A stretch of 64,000 nt of DNA from JBBEAM01 sp040882845 (lineage in GTDB: Bacteria > Pseudomonadota > Alphaproteobacteria > Kiloniellales > DSM-21159): positions 46,572-110,571 of the forward strand of contig JBBEAM010000003.1 in NCBI GenBank assembly GCA_040882845.1, read 5' to 3'. Shown in pieces: positions 9,381 through 17,218 of this stretch (the first letter of the stretch is position 1; each line of letters begins with the position of its first letter). The notes beneath the pieces are model-generated. The model was not told the origin of the DNA and did no database searches. It saw only the letters and a list, made by a program, of their open reading frames with translations. The translations under genes and the position numbers were made by a program.

Positions 9381-9713
9381 GCGTCCTGCCTGCCCGCCAG
9401 AAGGGTGCGACACCCGCGATGTTGCAGCGCAGCAGTTGAAACTCGGACAAAATTGTAATATAATTGCAAGCATCCGCCCGACTGGCAGCGCCAGCCGGGT
9501 GGTGGTTTGTAAGGACCGGCGTATTTGGGCTTGAGCCCTGTTCACGTAGAAAAATCCGATGCCTGCCTGGGACGGGAACGCAAACCGGGCGGTGCAGATT
9601 TTTGGCTCGATTTCCAGGTCCCGGTGCAGGGCGCAAGCCGCCGCCGAACGAGCGGCCTGCGCCCCTGAGGAGGGTGGTTCCCGTCGGGAGAGAACACGGA
9701 GAAGAACCGACAG
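9381..9713 (+). other. 333-bp intergenic region: carD promoter and structured leader
   Basis: No convincing gene lies here. It holds a near-consensus sigma-70 promoter (9436-9464) and, downstream of the predicted start point, about 240 nt of leader with three hairpins: 9477-9499 (stem CCCG-A-CTGGC with GCCAG-C-CGGG), 9527-9538 (GGGC/GCCC) and 9629-9664 (GGGCGCA/TGCGCCC enclosing GCCGC/GCGGC). A 52-codon open frame (9559-9717) ends on the carD start as ATGA, but has no ribosome-binding site and reads Arg-rich at its end. Confidence 0.6.
9436..9464 (+). promoter_or_regulatory. sigma-70 promoter upstream of carD
   Basis: TTGAAA at 9436-9441 and TATAAT at 9459-9464 are separated by exactly 17 bp. 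The element sits in an A/T-rich island that stands out from the GC-rich surroundings. The predicted start is near 9471, about 240 nt before the carD ATG. No competing promoter of this quality is visible closer to carD. Confidence 0.75.
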
Positions 9714-10211
9714 ATGACAAAGAAATCAGACTATTCCGCAGGCGATTACGTGGTCTACCCGACCCATGGCGTGGGCCGGGTCGAAGGCATCGAGACTCAG
9801 GAGATCGCCAACGAAAAGATCGACCTGATCGTGATCAAGTTCGAAAAAGACCGCATGACCCTGCGGGTTCCCGTCGGCAAGGCCGAGAATTCCGGTCTGC
9901 GCAAGCTCTCCAGCCGCAAGATGATGGACACCGCCCTGACCACCCTCAAGGGCCGCAGCCGCGTCAAGCGGACCATGTGGAGCCGCCGGGCGCAGGAGTA
10001 CGAGGCGAAGATCAACTCCGGCGACCCCGTCTCCATCGCCGAGGTGGTGCGCGACCTGCACCGCGCCGACGACCAGCCCGATCAGTCCTACAGCGAGCGC
10101 CAGATGTATCAGGCGGCGCTTGACCGACTCGCGCGCGAACTGGCTGCCTTGGAGAAGATTGACGAGGAAGCGGCCGCGCAGAAGCTCGAAAAGCTGCTGA
10201 AGGCGGCTTGA
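9714..10211 (+). CDS. carD: CarD/CdnL-family RNA polymerase-binding regulator
   Basis: The N-terminal Tudor-like RNA polymerase interaction domain reads GDYVVYPTHGVGRVEGIE, and continues with IDLIVIKFEKDRMTLRVPV. The helical C-terminal domain includes MWSRRAQEYEAKINSGD and QMYQAALDRLARELAALE, the part that in CarD/CdnL contacts promoter DNA. In alphaproteobacteria this 165-170-residue family stabilises open complexes at ribosomal and metabolic promoters. The ATG at 9714 is preceded by CGGAGAAG. It has its own strong promoter and a structured leader about 240 nt long. A short AGTCCG/CGGACT hairpin at 10257-10271 downstream might end the transcript, but is weak. Confidence 0.93.
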   Translation: MTKKSDYSAGDYVVYPTHGVGRVEGIETQEIANEKIDLIVIKFEKDRMTLRVPVGKAENSGLRKLSSRKMMDTALTTLKGRSRVKRTMWSRRAQEYEAKINSGDPVSIAEVVRDLHRADDQPDQSYSERQMYQAALDRLARELAALEKIDEEAAAQKLEKLLKAA

Positions 10212-10357
10212 TCGCTGTATAGGCCGCCGCGGAACAAGGTGGCGCAAAGCGCGTCGAGTCCGAAGCGGACTGTCCTGGCTGCAGTTCAAGAGTCCTGGCA
10301 AGACGCTATGCGCCCGTATCCGCGGGGGCACGATTCCGGTGGCTGTGCGGAGCCTCG

Positions 10358-11185
10358 ATGAGCGATTCCCGAAAGTCCGAGAGTCCGAAACTGGAGAAGC
10401 GCTTCGGCGTGATCCCCGGCGCCAGGCGGGTCTGGGCCGTGGCCTCGGTGCACGGCGAGGCGGAACGCCTGAAGAAGCTGCATGGCAAACTGCTCGCCAA
10501 GCTGCGCGACGGCGACCGGATCGTGTATCTCGGCAATCTCTTCGGACGTGGCGCCGATGTCCGCGGCGCGGTCGACGAGCTGCTCGGCTTTCGCTGCGAG
10601 GCGATGGCCCGCGAACCGGCCGAGGAGCCGCATGTCATCCTGCTGCGCGGCAGCCAGGAGGAGATGTGGCAGAAGCTGCTGCAGCTGCAGTTCGCCACCG
10701 ATCCGCGCAGCGTGCTCGCCTGGATGGTCGATCAGGGCGTCGGACCGACGCTCAAGGCCTATGGCTCCTCGCCCGAGGATGCCCTCGCCGAAGGCCGGCG
10801 CGGCGCCATGGAGCTGACCCGCTGGACCGGCGCGCTGCGTGCCGCGATGCAGAAGGCGCCGGGTCACTACGAGCTGATGAGCGCCCTGCGCCGAGCCGCC
10901 TACACCGACGACAACCAGCTGCTGTTCGTCAACTGCGGTCTCGACCCCTCGCGGCCGCTCGAGGCCCAGACCGACAGCTTCTGGTGGGACTCCAACCGTT
11001 TCGGCAGGATTTCCGCACAGTACGGATCGTTCAAGCGGATCGTGCGCGGCTTCGACCTGATGCACCCCGGGCTGGTCGAGACCGCCCATACCCTGACGAT
11101 CGACGGCGGCTGCGGCTTCGGCGGCCCGCTGCTTGCCGCCTGCCTGCGGCCCTCAGGCGAGGTCGAGGAACTGCTGGAAGCCTAA
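10358..11185 (+). CDS. metallophosphoesterase-like protein with lost metal ligands
   Basis: The 275-residue protein follows the layout of PPP-type Ser/Thr phosphatases, but the metal sites are degraded. The GDxHG motif is ASVHG (29-33, only His32 kept), GDxxDRG is GNLFGRG (59-65, both Asp lost), and GNHE is GSQEE (98-102, Asn and His lost). The C-terminal IDGGCGFGGPL matches the usual 'DTGxxxGGxL' end, so the fold is recognisable. It is therefore probably not a phosphatase and may act as a binding or regulatory protein. It lies 146 bp downstream of carD on the same strand, the only hint of its role. Confidence 0.65.
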   Translation: MSDSRKSESPKLEKRFGVIPGARRVWAVASVHGEAERLKKLHGKLLAKLRDGDRIVYLGNLFGRGADVRGAVDELLGFRCEAMAREPAEEPHVILLRGSQEEMWQKLLQLQFATDPRSVLAWMVDQGVGPTLKAYGSSPEDALAEGRRGAMELTRWTGALRAAMQKAPGHYELMSALRRAAYTDDNQLLFVNCGLDPSRPLEAQTDSFWWDSNRFGRISAQYGSFKRIVRGFDLMHPGLVETAHTLTIDGGCGFGGPLLAACLRPSGEVEELLEA

Positions 11186-11257
11186 GAGCATTGAGTCTCC
11201 TGCCGGAACGCCCCATCTTGTGACTATCGCATAACCGAAACCGGTAACGGGCTGGCG

Positions 11258-11884
11258 ATGGCGAACGGCACTACCGCGGACAGCATTCTGCTGCAGTTGA
11301 AGACCGAGGGGCCCAAGACCGCCAAGCAACTGGCGCAGACCCTCGGCATCAGCGCGATGGGCGTGCGTCAGCACCTCTCGCGCCTGCAGGCCGAAGGGCT
11401 GGTGGCCTACGACGACGCCCGCACCGGCGTCGGGCGCCCGCGACGCTATTTCCGGCTGACCGGCGAAGGCCATGCCAGCTATGCCGACGGCCACCGCGAC
11501 CTCAGCATCAGCCTACTGCGGCTGTCCCAGGAAGCCTTCGGCGAGGAGGGCCTCAAGGCGCTGCTGGCCGAGCGGCAGAAGCTTCTGCAGCGCCAGTATC
11601 TCGAGCGTCTGGAGGCCTGCGCCGATCTCACCGAGACGGTCGCCCGCCTTGCAGAGCTGCGCAGCAAGGATGGCTACATGGCGCAGTGGGAACACGACGG
11701 CGAGGATCTGCTGCTGACTCAGCATCACTGCCCGGTGTGCAGCGCCGCCAAGGCCTGCGAGGGCCTGTGCAGCTCGGAGCTGGAAACCTTCCGCAACCTG
11801 CTCGGCCCCGAGGCGCAGGTCGCGCGCGAGGAGCATATCCTCGATGGCGGGCGCTGCTGCACCTATCGCATCCGCCGCCGCTGA
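11258..11884 (+). CDS. winged-helix regulator with C-terminal Cys cluster (SufR-like)
   Basis: The N-terminal winged helix contains TAKQLAQTLGISAMGVRQH (helix-turn-helix) and the wing GVGRPRRYFRLT. The C-terminal half carries HHCPVCSAAKACEGLC and a later GGRCC, a Cys arrangement typical of the COG2345/SufR group, in which an Fe-S cluster controls DNA binding. By analogy it may sense iron or oxidative stress; no suf genes are in the window, so its target is unknown. It is a stand-alone gene between the pseudo-phosphatase and rpoH, 208 residues long. Confidence 0.8.
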   Translation: MANGTTADSILLQLKTEGPKTAKQLAQTLGISAMGVRQHLSRLQAEGLVAYDDARTGVGRPRRYFRLTGEGHASYADGHRDLSISLLRLSQEAFGEEGLKALLAERQKLLQRQYLERLEACADLTETVARLAELRSKDGYMAQWEHDGEDLLLTQHHCPVCSAAKACEGLCSSELETFRNLLGPEAQVAREEHILDGGRCCTYRIRRR

Positions 11885-11991
11885 AGCGTCATTTCTCCCC
11901 CGGACCGGGCCTGGCTCTTGCGCCGGATGTAATCCATCCGCGCCGCCGCTGCGTATCTAACTTTAGGGAAAGATACGAACGGGGATGAGAG

Positions 11992-12876
11992 ATGCCGATC
12001 TACGAAGACCCGAACAGCCGCCGGGCGCATGCGCGCCTGATCCGCAAATCCATGGCCGCGCCGCTGCTGACGCGCGAAGAGGAGTTCGCCCTGGCCCGCG
12101 CCTGGCGGGACCACAAGGACGAAGCGGCACTGCACCGTCTGATCGAGAGCTACACCCGGCTGACGGTTTCGGTCGCCGGCAGGTTCCGCAACTACGGCCT
12201 GCCGATGAGCGATCTGGTGCAGGAGGGCGTGATCGGCCTGCTGCAGGCCGCCGAGCGCTTCGACCCCGACCGCGACGTGCGCTTTTCGACCTATGCCACC
12301 TGGTGGATCCGCTCGGCGATCCAGGATTTCATCCTGCGCAACTGGTCGATCGTGCGCACCGGCACCACGGCGGCGCAGAAATCCCTGTTCTTCAACCTGC
12401 GGCGCCTGCGCGCCCGCATCGTCGACGCCAATCCCGGCGAACTGGGTCATTCCGGGCGGGTCAGCATCGCCGAGCAGCTCTCAGTCAATCTCTCCGACGT
12501 CGAGGCCATGGAGGCGCGGCTGTCCTTCGGCGACCAGTCCCTCAATGTCCCGGTCGGCGAAGAAGGCGGCGAGGACTGGCTCGGCTTCCTGGTCGACGAG
12601 CGTGCCGGGCCCGAGGAGGTAGTGCGCGGACGCCATGACAGCGGCGTGCGCAGCCGCTCCCTGCGCCAGGCCCTGGAAACCCTCGACCGGCGCGAACGGA
12701 AGATCATCGAATCCCGCCGTCTGAGCGAGGAGGGCGCAACCTTGGAATCCCTCGGCGAGGAGCTTGGAGTCAGCAAGGAACGGGTGCGCCAGCTGGAACA
12801 CCGCGCGCTCGGCAAGCTGCGCGACTCCCTGAAGCAGCATGGCGGCGCGCCGACGGATCTGCTGGTCGAGGCCTAG
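11992..12876 (+). CDS. rpoH: RNA polymerase sigma factor RpoH (sigma-32)
   Basis: This 294-residue sigma factor directs transcription of heat-shock genes. Region 2 is complete (LVQEGVIGLLQAAERFDP and VRFSTYATWWIRSAIQDFI), and the RpoH-specific box AAQKSLFFNLRRLR follows region 2.4. Region 4 ends with LGVSKERVRQLEHRAL, the -35-binding helix-turn-helix. Alphaproteobacteria often have two RpoH copies; which one this is cannot be settled here. GGGGATGAGAG lies just before the ATG. Its stop shares CTAG (12873-12876) with the convergent cyclase gene. htpG in this window is a likely target. Confidence 0.95.
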   Translation: MPIYEDPNSRRAHARLIRKSMAAPLLTREEEFALARAWRDHKDEAALHRLIESYTRLTVSVAGRFRNYGLPMSDLVQEGVIGLLQAAERFDPDRDVRFSTYATWWIRSAIQDFILRNWSIVRTGTTAAQKSLFFNLRRLRARIVDANPGELGHSGRVSIAEQLSVNLSDVEAMEARLSFGDQSLNVPVGEEGGEDWLGFLVDERAGPEEVVRGRHDSGVRSRSLRQALETLDRRERKIIESRRLSEEGATLESLGEELGVSKERVRQLEHRALGKLRDSLKQHGGAPTDLLVEA

Positions 12877-14789
12877 TTCTTCGGCGGTGGGTTTCCTCGC
12901 CGCCGCACCCGGAACACCTCGACCTCTCCGGCGCGTCCGCGCAGTTCCCACGGCCCGTGGGACTCCAGCTCAAGCGTTGCCTTGAGCTCTTCCGGCAGGC
13001 GTGCGGCGCAGTCCGCGCTGATCACGAGAATTACCGTCGCGTCGGGGTCGATCTCCCGGCCGAGGCCTTCCAAGCGCTGGGCGACGTTCACCGTATCGCC
13101 GATCAGGGTGTAGTTGATCCGCCCCGGCGCGCCGATGTTGCCGACCACAACCGGCCCGCTGTGCAGTCCGATGCGTACTCCGACAGGCGTCAAGCCCTCG
13201 GCCTCGCGCGCCGCGTTCTCCTTGGCCACGGCATCGGTAATCAGGATCGCCGCCCGCATGGCGCGCGCGGCGTGGTCCTCCTGGTCATCGGGGGCACCCC
13301 AGAAAGCCATGATGGAATCGCCGATATACTTGTCGATGATGCCGCCCTCGGCGTCGATGCCCTCGGCCTGGAGGGCGAATTGCCGGTTGAGGAAGGCCGC
13401 CAGTTCGCCGGGTCCCAGTTCGCCCGCCAAGCGCGAAAAGCCGACGATATCGGTGAACATCACGCTGACATCGCGCTGCTCCAGCTTGGCGCCCTCGGCG
13501 CCGAGGTGCATCAGCCGCAGCACCAGCTGCCGCGGCACATAGGTGCTGAACAGCCGCAGGCCGCCGGTCATGGAGTTGTGCGCCCGCGCCGCCGAATCCA
13601 GCTCGCGGAACAGGCTGCGCGGCAGCGGCGCGGTCTCTGCGGTGTCGAGCCTGGTGACGGCGTTGGAAGCCTCCGCGAGCAGGCGGATCGGGTGCGCCAT
13701 ATTGCGCCCGACCAGGAAGACCAGGACCACCGAGATCAGCATGATCGCGCCAGCCGCGGCGGCGGCGTAGACCAGCCGGTTGTAACTGCCGTCGGTCTCG
13801 CTGGCCGGCATATAGACCCCGACATACCAGGGCGTGCCGCTGCCGCCGAAAATCTCGCGGTAGAGAAAGACGGTGTCGCTGTTTTCGCCGACGATGCGGT
13901 GGCCTTGGATTTCCGTGCCCTCCAGGATTCTCCCGTCGATCTCCTCCGGCGAATCCCAGATCTGCGCCAGGACGGGGTCGCCGAAGGTTTCCAGTTCCGG
14001 AAGCAGCCGGTCCTTGCGCAGGTTGGGCTCGCCGCTGGTCAACTCGGGATGCGCCAGGACCGCGTCGCGGCCGTAGAGGATGAATGCCCGCGCCCCGGAG
14101 GTGATCTCGAGGCCATCGAGAAAGCTCGAGAGCTCGAAGATGGAGATCATCGACGTGACCACCCCGGCGAAGCTCTCCTCCTCGCCGATCGGGGCGTGAA
14201 CCATGATTCCCGGCTGCTGCAGGGCTTCGACGTAGAAGATGTCGCGCCACCCCTCGAGGCTGCCTTGCCGCGCGGCGGACAGCAGCTGCTCTACCTCGGC
14301 TTTGTCCCCGATCTCGAGCTCGAAACGCTGCGGCGCGGTCTCGCCCTTGGGAAGGCCGACGGCGATCACCGGCCGCTCGGGGCGGATCAGGGCCAAGCCG
14401 TGGGTCTGCGGCACCACCGCCATGGCATTGCCCAGCGCCGTGAGCACCTGTTCCTCGTCCTCCGGATCGAGATCGCCGCGCTCGACCATGCCGGCGATGG
14501 CCGTGGCCTGATTGACCGCGGCTGCGATCTGCTGATCGATGCGGTCCTCGACGCTGCGGATGGCAAGATCGGAGAGCTGGCGCAGCAGGCTGACGGTGTT
14601 GGTTCCCGCTGTCATCAGCCCGATCAGCAGGACCGATCCGGCGACCAGCGCCATCATCGCCGACAGCCCGACGGTCAGGGCAATGGCGATGGAGGGCTTC
14701 CAGGCCTCCGCCTGCTGGGCCTTGCGCGCCGCGATCTGCGCCGCTCCCGGGGGCGGCGCGGCGCGGTGGCCGGCGCTGGCTTCGTTCAC
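12873..14789 (-). CDS. membrane-bound class III adenylate/guanylate cyclase
   Basis: The order is a first membrane helix (about 33-55), a periplasmic Cache-like sensor (about 60-335), a second membrane helix (about 339-361), a HAMP-like linker and a catalytic domain (about 430-610). The catalytic domain has metal-binding Asp residues in MFTDIVGFS (about 441) and YIGDSIMAFWGAP (about 488), and INYTLIGDTVNVAQRLEGLG for ribose and transition state. It should make cAMP or cGMP in response to an extracytoplasmic signal. Start is GTG at 14787-14789, 7 bp after the M48 protease stop, and the gene is third in a reverse operon. Substrate preference was not resolved. It could signal to the Crp/Fnr-type regulator at 21.4 kb, but nothing here shows that. 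Confidence 0.85.
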   Translation of the reverse strand: MNEASAGHRAAPPPGAAQIAARKAQQAEAWKPSIAIALTVGLSAMMALVAGSVLLIGLMTAGTNTVSLLRQLSDLAIRSVEDRIDQQIAAAVNQATAIAGMVERGDLDPEDEEQVLTALGNAMAVVPQTHGLALIRPERPVIAVGLPKGETAPQRFELEIGDKAEVEQLLSAARQGSLEGWRDIFYVEALQQPGIMVHAPIGEEESFAGVVTSMISIFELSSFLDGLEITSGARAFILYGRDAVLAHPELTSGEPNLRKDRLLPELETFGDPVLAQIWDSPEEIDGRILEGTEIQGHRIVGENSDTVFLYREIFGGSGTPWYVGVYMPASETDGSYNRLVYAAAAAGAIMLISVVLVFLVGRNMAHPIRLLAEASNAVTRLDTAETAPLPRSLFRELDSAARAHNSMTGGLRLFSTYVPRQLVLRLMHLGAEGAKLEQRDVSVMFTDIVGFSRLAGELGPGELAAFLNRQFALQAEGIDAEGGIIDKYIGDSIMAFWGAPDDQEDHAARAMRAAILITDAVAKENAAREAEGLTPVGVRIGLHSGPVVVGNIGAPGRINYTLIGDTVNVAQRLEGLGREIDPDATVILVISADCAARLPEELKATLELESHGPWELRGRAGEVEVFRVRRRGNPPPKN

Positions 14790-14796
14790 GCTAGGT

Positions 14797-16260
14797 TCAC
14801 TCGACCACCAACTTGACGCTCTGGCCGCTGCTAAGGCTTGCGCCCTGGGTCAGGCCGTTGAGCACCAGGAACCGCTGCAGGTCGAAGCCGTCGTCGAAGG
14901 GGAAACGCTCCGCCAGGGAAGCCGGCGTGTCGCCGGGCTGCACCCGGTAGAGCTGCAGGCGGTAGGGGCGAAGCGCCGCCGCCTCGCTGTCGCTGAGCAG
15001 GCGGAAGCTTTCGATGCTGTCGAGAAAGCGGCTGTCCAGACTGCCGGTGACGTTCGGCGCCGCGAAGATGAAGCGGTAGATCTGGTTAGAAGGCGACCGC
15101 ACCGCGGCGATGCGGGCGTTCAACTGCTGACCGGAAGAGGTGTCGACCTGGGCCAGCGCCGTCGCGGCGTCGAGGCTGCCGAGGGACAGCGGCTGCAGGC
15201 CGCTGAGCTGGGAGCCGCGCGCCCACTGGTCGCGGACGTAGCCTTGCATGGCGCCGCTGTAGCTGCCGCCGCCTTCGAAGATCATGCGGGCGTTGCCCGG
15301 GCCGCTGCCCATCACCGCGGCCGGGGTGTTCTGCAGTCTGAAGCCCTGCGGCGCGTCGAAAGCGAACTTCAGGCGCGGATGCAGGAAGCTGTTGCCGCGT
15401 ACGAAGCCCTGCTCGGCGGAGTCGCCGTAGACCGCGCCGTCGAGCTGCGCCAGATACGCCTCTCTGCGGCGCTGCGGGTCGGCGACGCCGGCGGTACCGG
15501 CCTGCTCGATCGCCCGCTCGATACGGTCGCCGGTGCGCGGATGGGTCTGCATGATGCTGAACTGATCCGCCGCACCGGGGTTGCCGGCAAGTTCGGCCTC
15601 CAGGCGGCTGTGCGCCTGCAGCGAGCCCAGAAAGCTGGCCATCGCTTCGGGGTCGTAGCTGTTGCGGGAGAGATAACGCACGCCCAGGGTATCGGCTTCG
15701 AACTCCTGGTCGCGGGAATAGCTCTGCAGGGCCATGGCGGTGGCTGTGCTGCTGAGCTGCGCCGCTTGCTGCCCGCCGAGGATGGCGACGCCGATGTTGG
15801 CGATGGTGGCGGCGACGTTGGAGCCGTAGCGCTCCGCACTATGGCGGGCGGTGACGTGGCCGATCTCGTGGGCCATCACCCCGGCCAGCTCGGCTTCGTC
15901 GTTGGCCAGCTCGACCAGACCCCGGGTCACGTAGACGTAGCCGCCCGGCAGGGCGAAGGCGTTGACGATCGGGGTGTCCAGCACCGTGAAGGTGAAATCC
16001 AGGTTCGGCAGCTCGGAGTTCGCCGCCAGATTGTCGCCGATCCGCTCGATGTAGGCGGTCATCTCCGGGTCTTCGTAGGCGCCGCCGAACTCGGCCAGGA
16101 TCTTGGAATGCTCCTGGGCGCCCAGGCGGGCCTCGTCCTGCTGGGACATGCCGCCGGTGAAGATGGTGCGGCCGGTGCCGGGCGCTTTGGCGCAGGCGCC
16201 CAGGGCGAAGACCACGAGGACAGCCGCGATCAGCGGCTTGATGTTCAGGGAAGATGTCAT
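14797..16260 (-). CDS. M48-family metalloprotease, lipoprotein, with LysM-like C-terminus
   Basis: A lipoprotein signal ends in the lipobox LGAC (Cys23). The M48 protease domain has the zinc motif HEIGH (131-135) and the third ligand in EFEAD (186-190), with LDTPIVNAFALPGGYVYVTRG upstream as in BepA/LoiP relatives. The last 60 residues (YRVQPGDTPASLAERFPF...) look like a LysM peptidoglycan-binding module. Family members clear misassembled outer-membrane proteins. The start overlaps the nuclease-like gene stop by 4 bp (ATGA), so translation is coupled. It likely works in the periplasm at the outer membrane. Confidence 0.9.
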   Translation of the reverse strand: MTSSLNIKPLIAAVLVVFALGACAKAPGTGRTIFTGGMSQQDEARLGAQEHSKILAEFGGAYEDPEMTAYIERIGDNLAANSELPNLDFTFTVLDTPIVNAFALPGGYVYVTRGLVELANDEAELAGVMAHEIGHVTARHSAERYGSNVAATIANIGVAILGGQQAAQLSSTATAMALQSYSRDQEFEADTLGVRYLSRNSYDPEAMASFLGSLQAHSRLEAELAGNPGAADQFSIMQTHPRTGDRIERAIEQAGTAGVADPQRRREAYLAQLDGAVYGDSAEQGFVRGNSFLHPRLKFAFDAPQGFRLQNTPAAVMGSGPGNARMIFEGGGSYSGAMQGYVRDQWARGSQLSGLQPLSLGSLDAATALAQVDTSSGQQLNARIAAVRSPSNQIYRFIFAAPNVTGSLDSRFLDSIESFRLLSDSEAAALRPYRLQLYRVQPGDTPASLAERFPFDDGFDLQRFLVLNGLTQGASLSSGQSVKLVVE

Positions 16261-17063
16261 TCGTCCAAAACCTCGATCTGTTCCGGATGGGTCGCTTCGA
16301 TCATCGGGCCGTTGAAGGACTCTATCCAGCCCCGGACCCTCAGGCGACGTCCTATGTAGTGGCTCGGCGCGAGGCCCGCCGCGGCGAAGCGGTCCAGGGC
16401 ATCGCGGTCGAGCGCGATGGTGAAGTCGCTGCGGTAGTCGGCGCCGAAGTTCAGATAGCCCCGGCCGCGCACCACCGCGGCGTCGACCACCCGGCCTTCG
16501 ACGAGCTGGAAGCTGCCGACGTCCGCAGCAAGTTCCTCGGGGCCGCGGACGGCGTACCAGGGCTTCCCCCAGATGCCCCGTCCGGCGGCCCGCGCCGCGC
16601 GCTCCCGCGCCAGCATCTCGGAAATCAGCACGCGGTTGTCATGGAAGCTGTACACCCGCGCCAGCCCGCGGTCCAGGAGTGCGCCCTGGATCCACAGGCC
16701 GCTCTCGGAGTCGTAGAGCTGCGCCAGGAGGCGGCCGTGACGGTCGAGCGGGGCGGGGCCCGGCGCGATCCCCAGCCGCTTGCCCAGGATCAATTCGGCC
16801 AGCGCGGCCTTGGCTTCCTCGGCCAGGGGCCAGGCTTCGAAGCCCGTGCGGCCGAGCGGCAGTTTCGGGGCCTGAATGCCGACCAGGCGCAGCTCCCGCC
16901 CGTCGTCGAGCAACAGCGTGTCGCCGTCGACGATCTGCACGGCGCGGGCGGCTTCGCTGGGGACGGCTTGCGCCGCCGTGGCGGCCGCTGCCGGCAGGCA
17001 GGCGAGCAGCGTCGCCAGGACCAGTCTGAAAGAAGGTCGCAAGAGCAGCATGGCAGAGAGCAT
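16257..17063 (-). CDS. thermonuclease-fold (SNase-like) protein with altered active site
   Basis: A signal peptide (about 1-32) precedes a staphylococcal-nuclease-like OB fold: VDGDTLLLDDG holds the calcium Asp residues, RLVGIQAPKL is the active-site strand and DRHGRLLAQLY carries the second Arg. In Staphylococcus nuclease the strand reads R-x4-D-x2-E; here Asp40 is Gln64 and the catalytic Glu43 is Lys67, while Arg35 and Arg87 equivalents (Arg59, Arg111) remain. Nuclease activity is thus doubtful. A second OB-like part (about 180-268) follows. I start at the ATG 17061-17063; another lies 12 bp in. It leads the M48 protease/cyclase operon, overlapping the next gene by 4 bp. Confidence 0.78.
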   Translation of the reverse strand: MLSAMLLLRPSFRLVLATLLACLPAAAATAAQAVPSEAARAVQIVDGDTLLLDDGRELRLVGIQAPKLPLGRTGFEAWPLAEEAKAALAELILGKRLGIAPGPAPLDRHGRLLAQLYDSESGLWIQGALLDRGLARVYSFHDNRVLISEMLARERAARAAGRGIWGKPWYAVRGPEELAADVGSFQLVEGRVVDAAVVRGRGYLNFGADYRSDFTIALDRDALDRFAAAGLAPSHYIGRRLRVRGWIESFNGPMIEATHPEQIEVLDE

Positions 17064-17218
17064 AGCTTGAGAGTTATGGCGGAGTCGTGGCGGAGGCAAA
17101 CTCTTACCGCAAAGCCGCCGCCGAGCTTTCTCCATGATTTTCGCGTTTCGGCGATTTCCGGCGCCCGGCCGGATGCGCTATATCCTTGGGCGCAGCTTGG
17201 AAGGAAAACGGCGCCAGC

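Noticed and set aside
10339..11223. Arg-rich open frame overlapping the phosphoesterase-like gene
   Set aside because: It is in another frame of a clearly coding region, and its Arg/Pro/Gly content is typical of a shadow frame.
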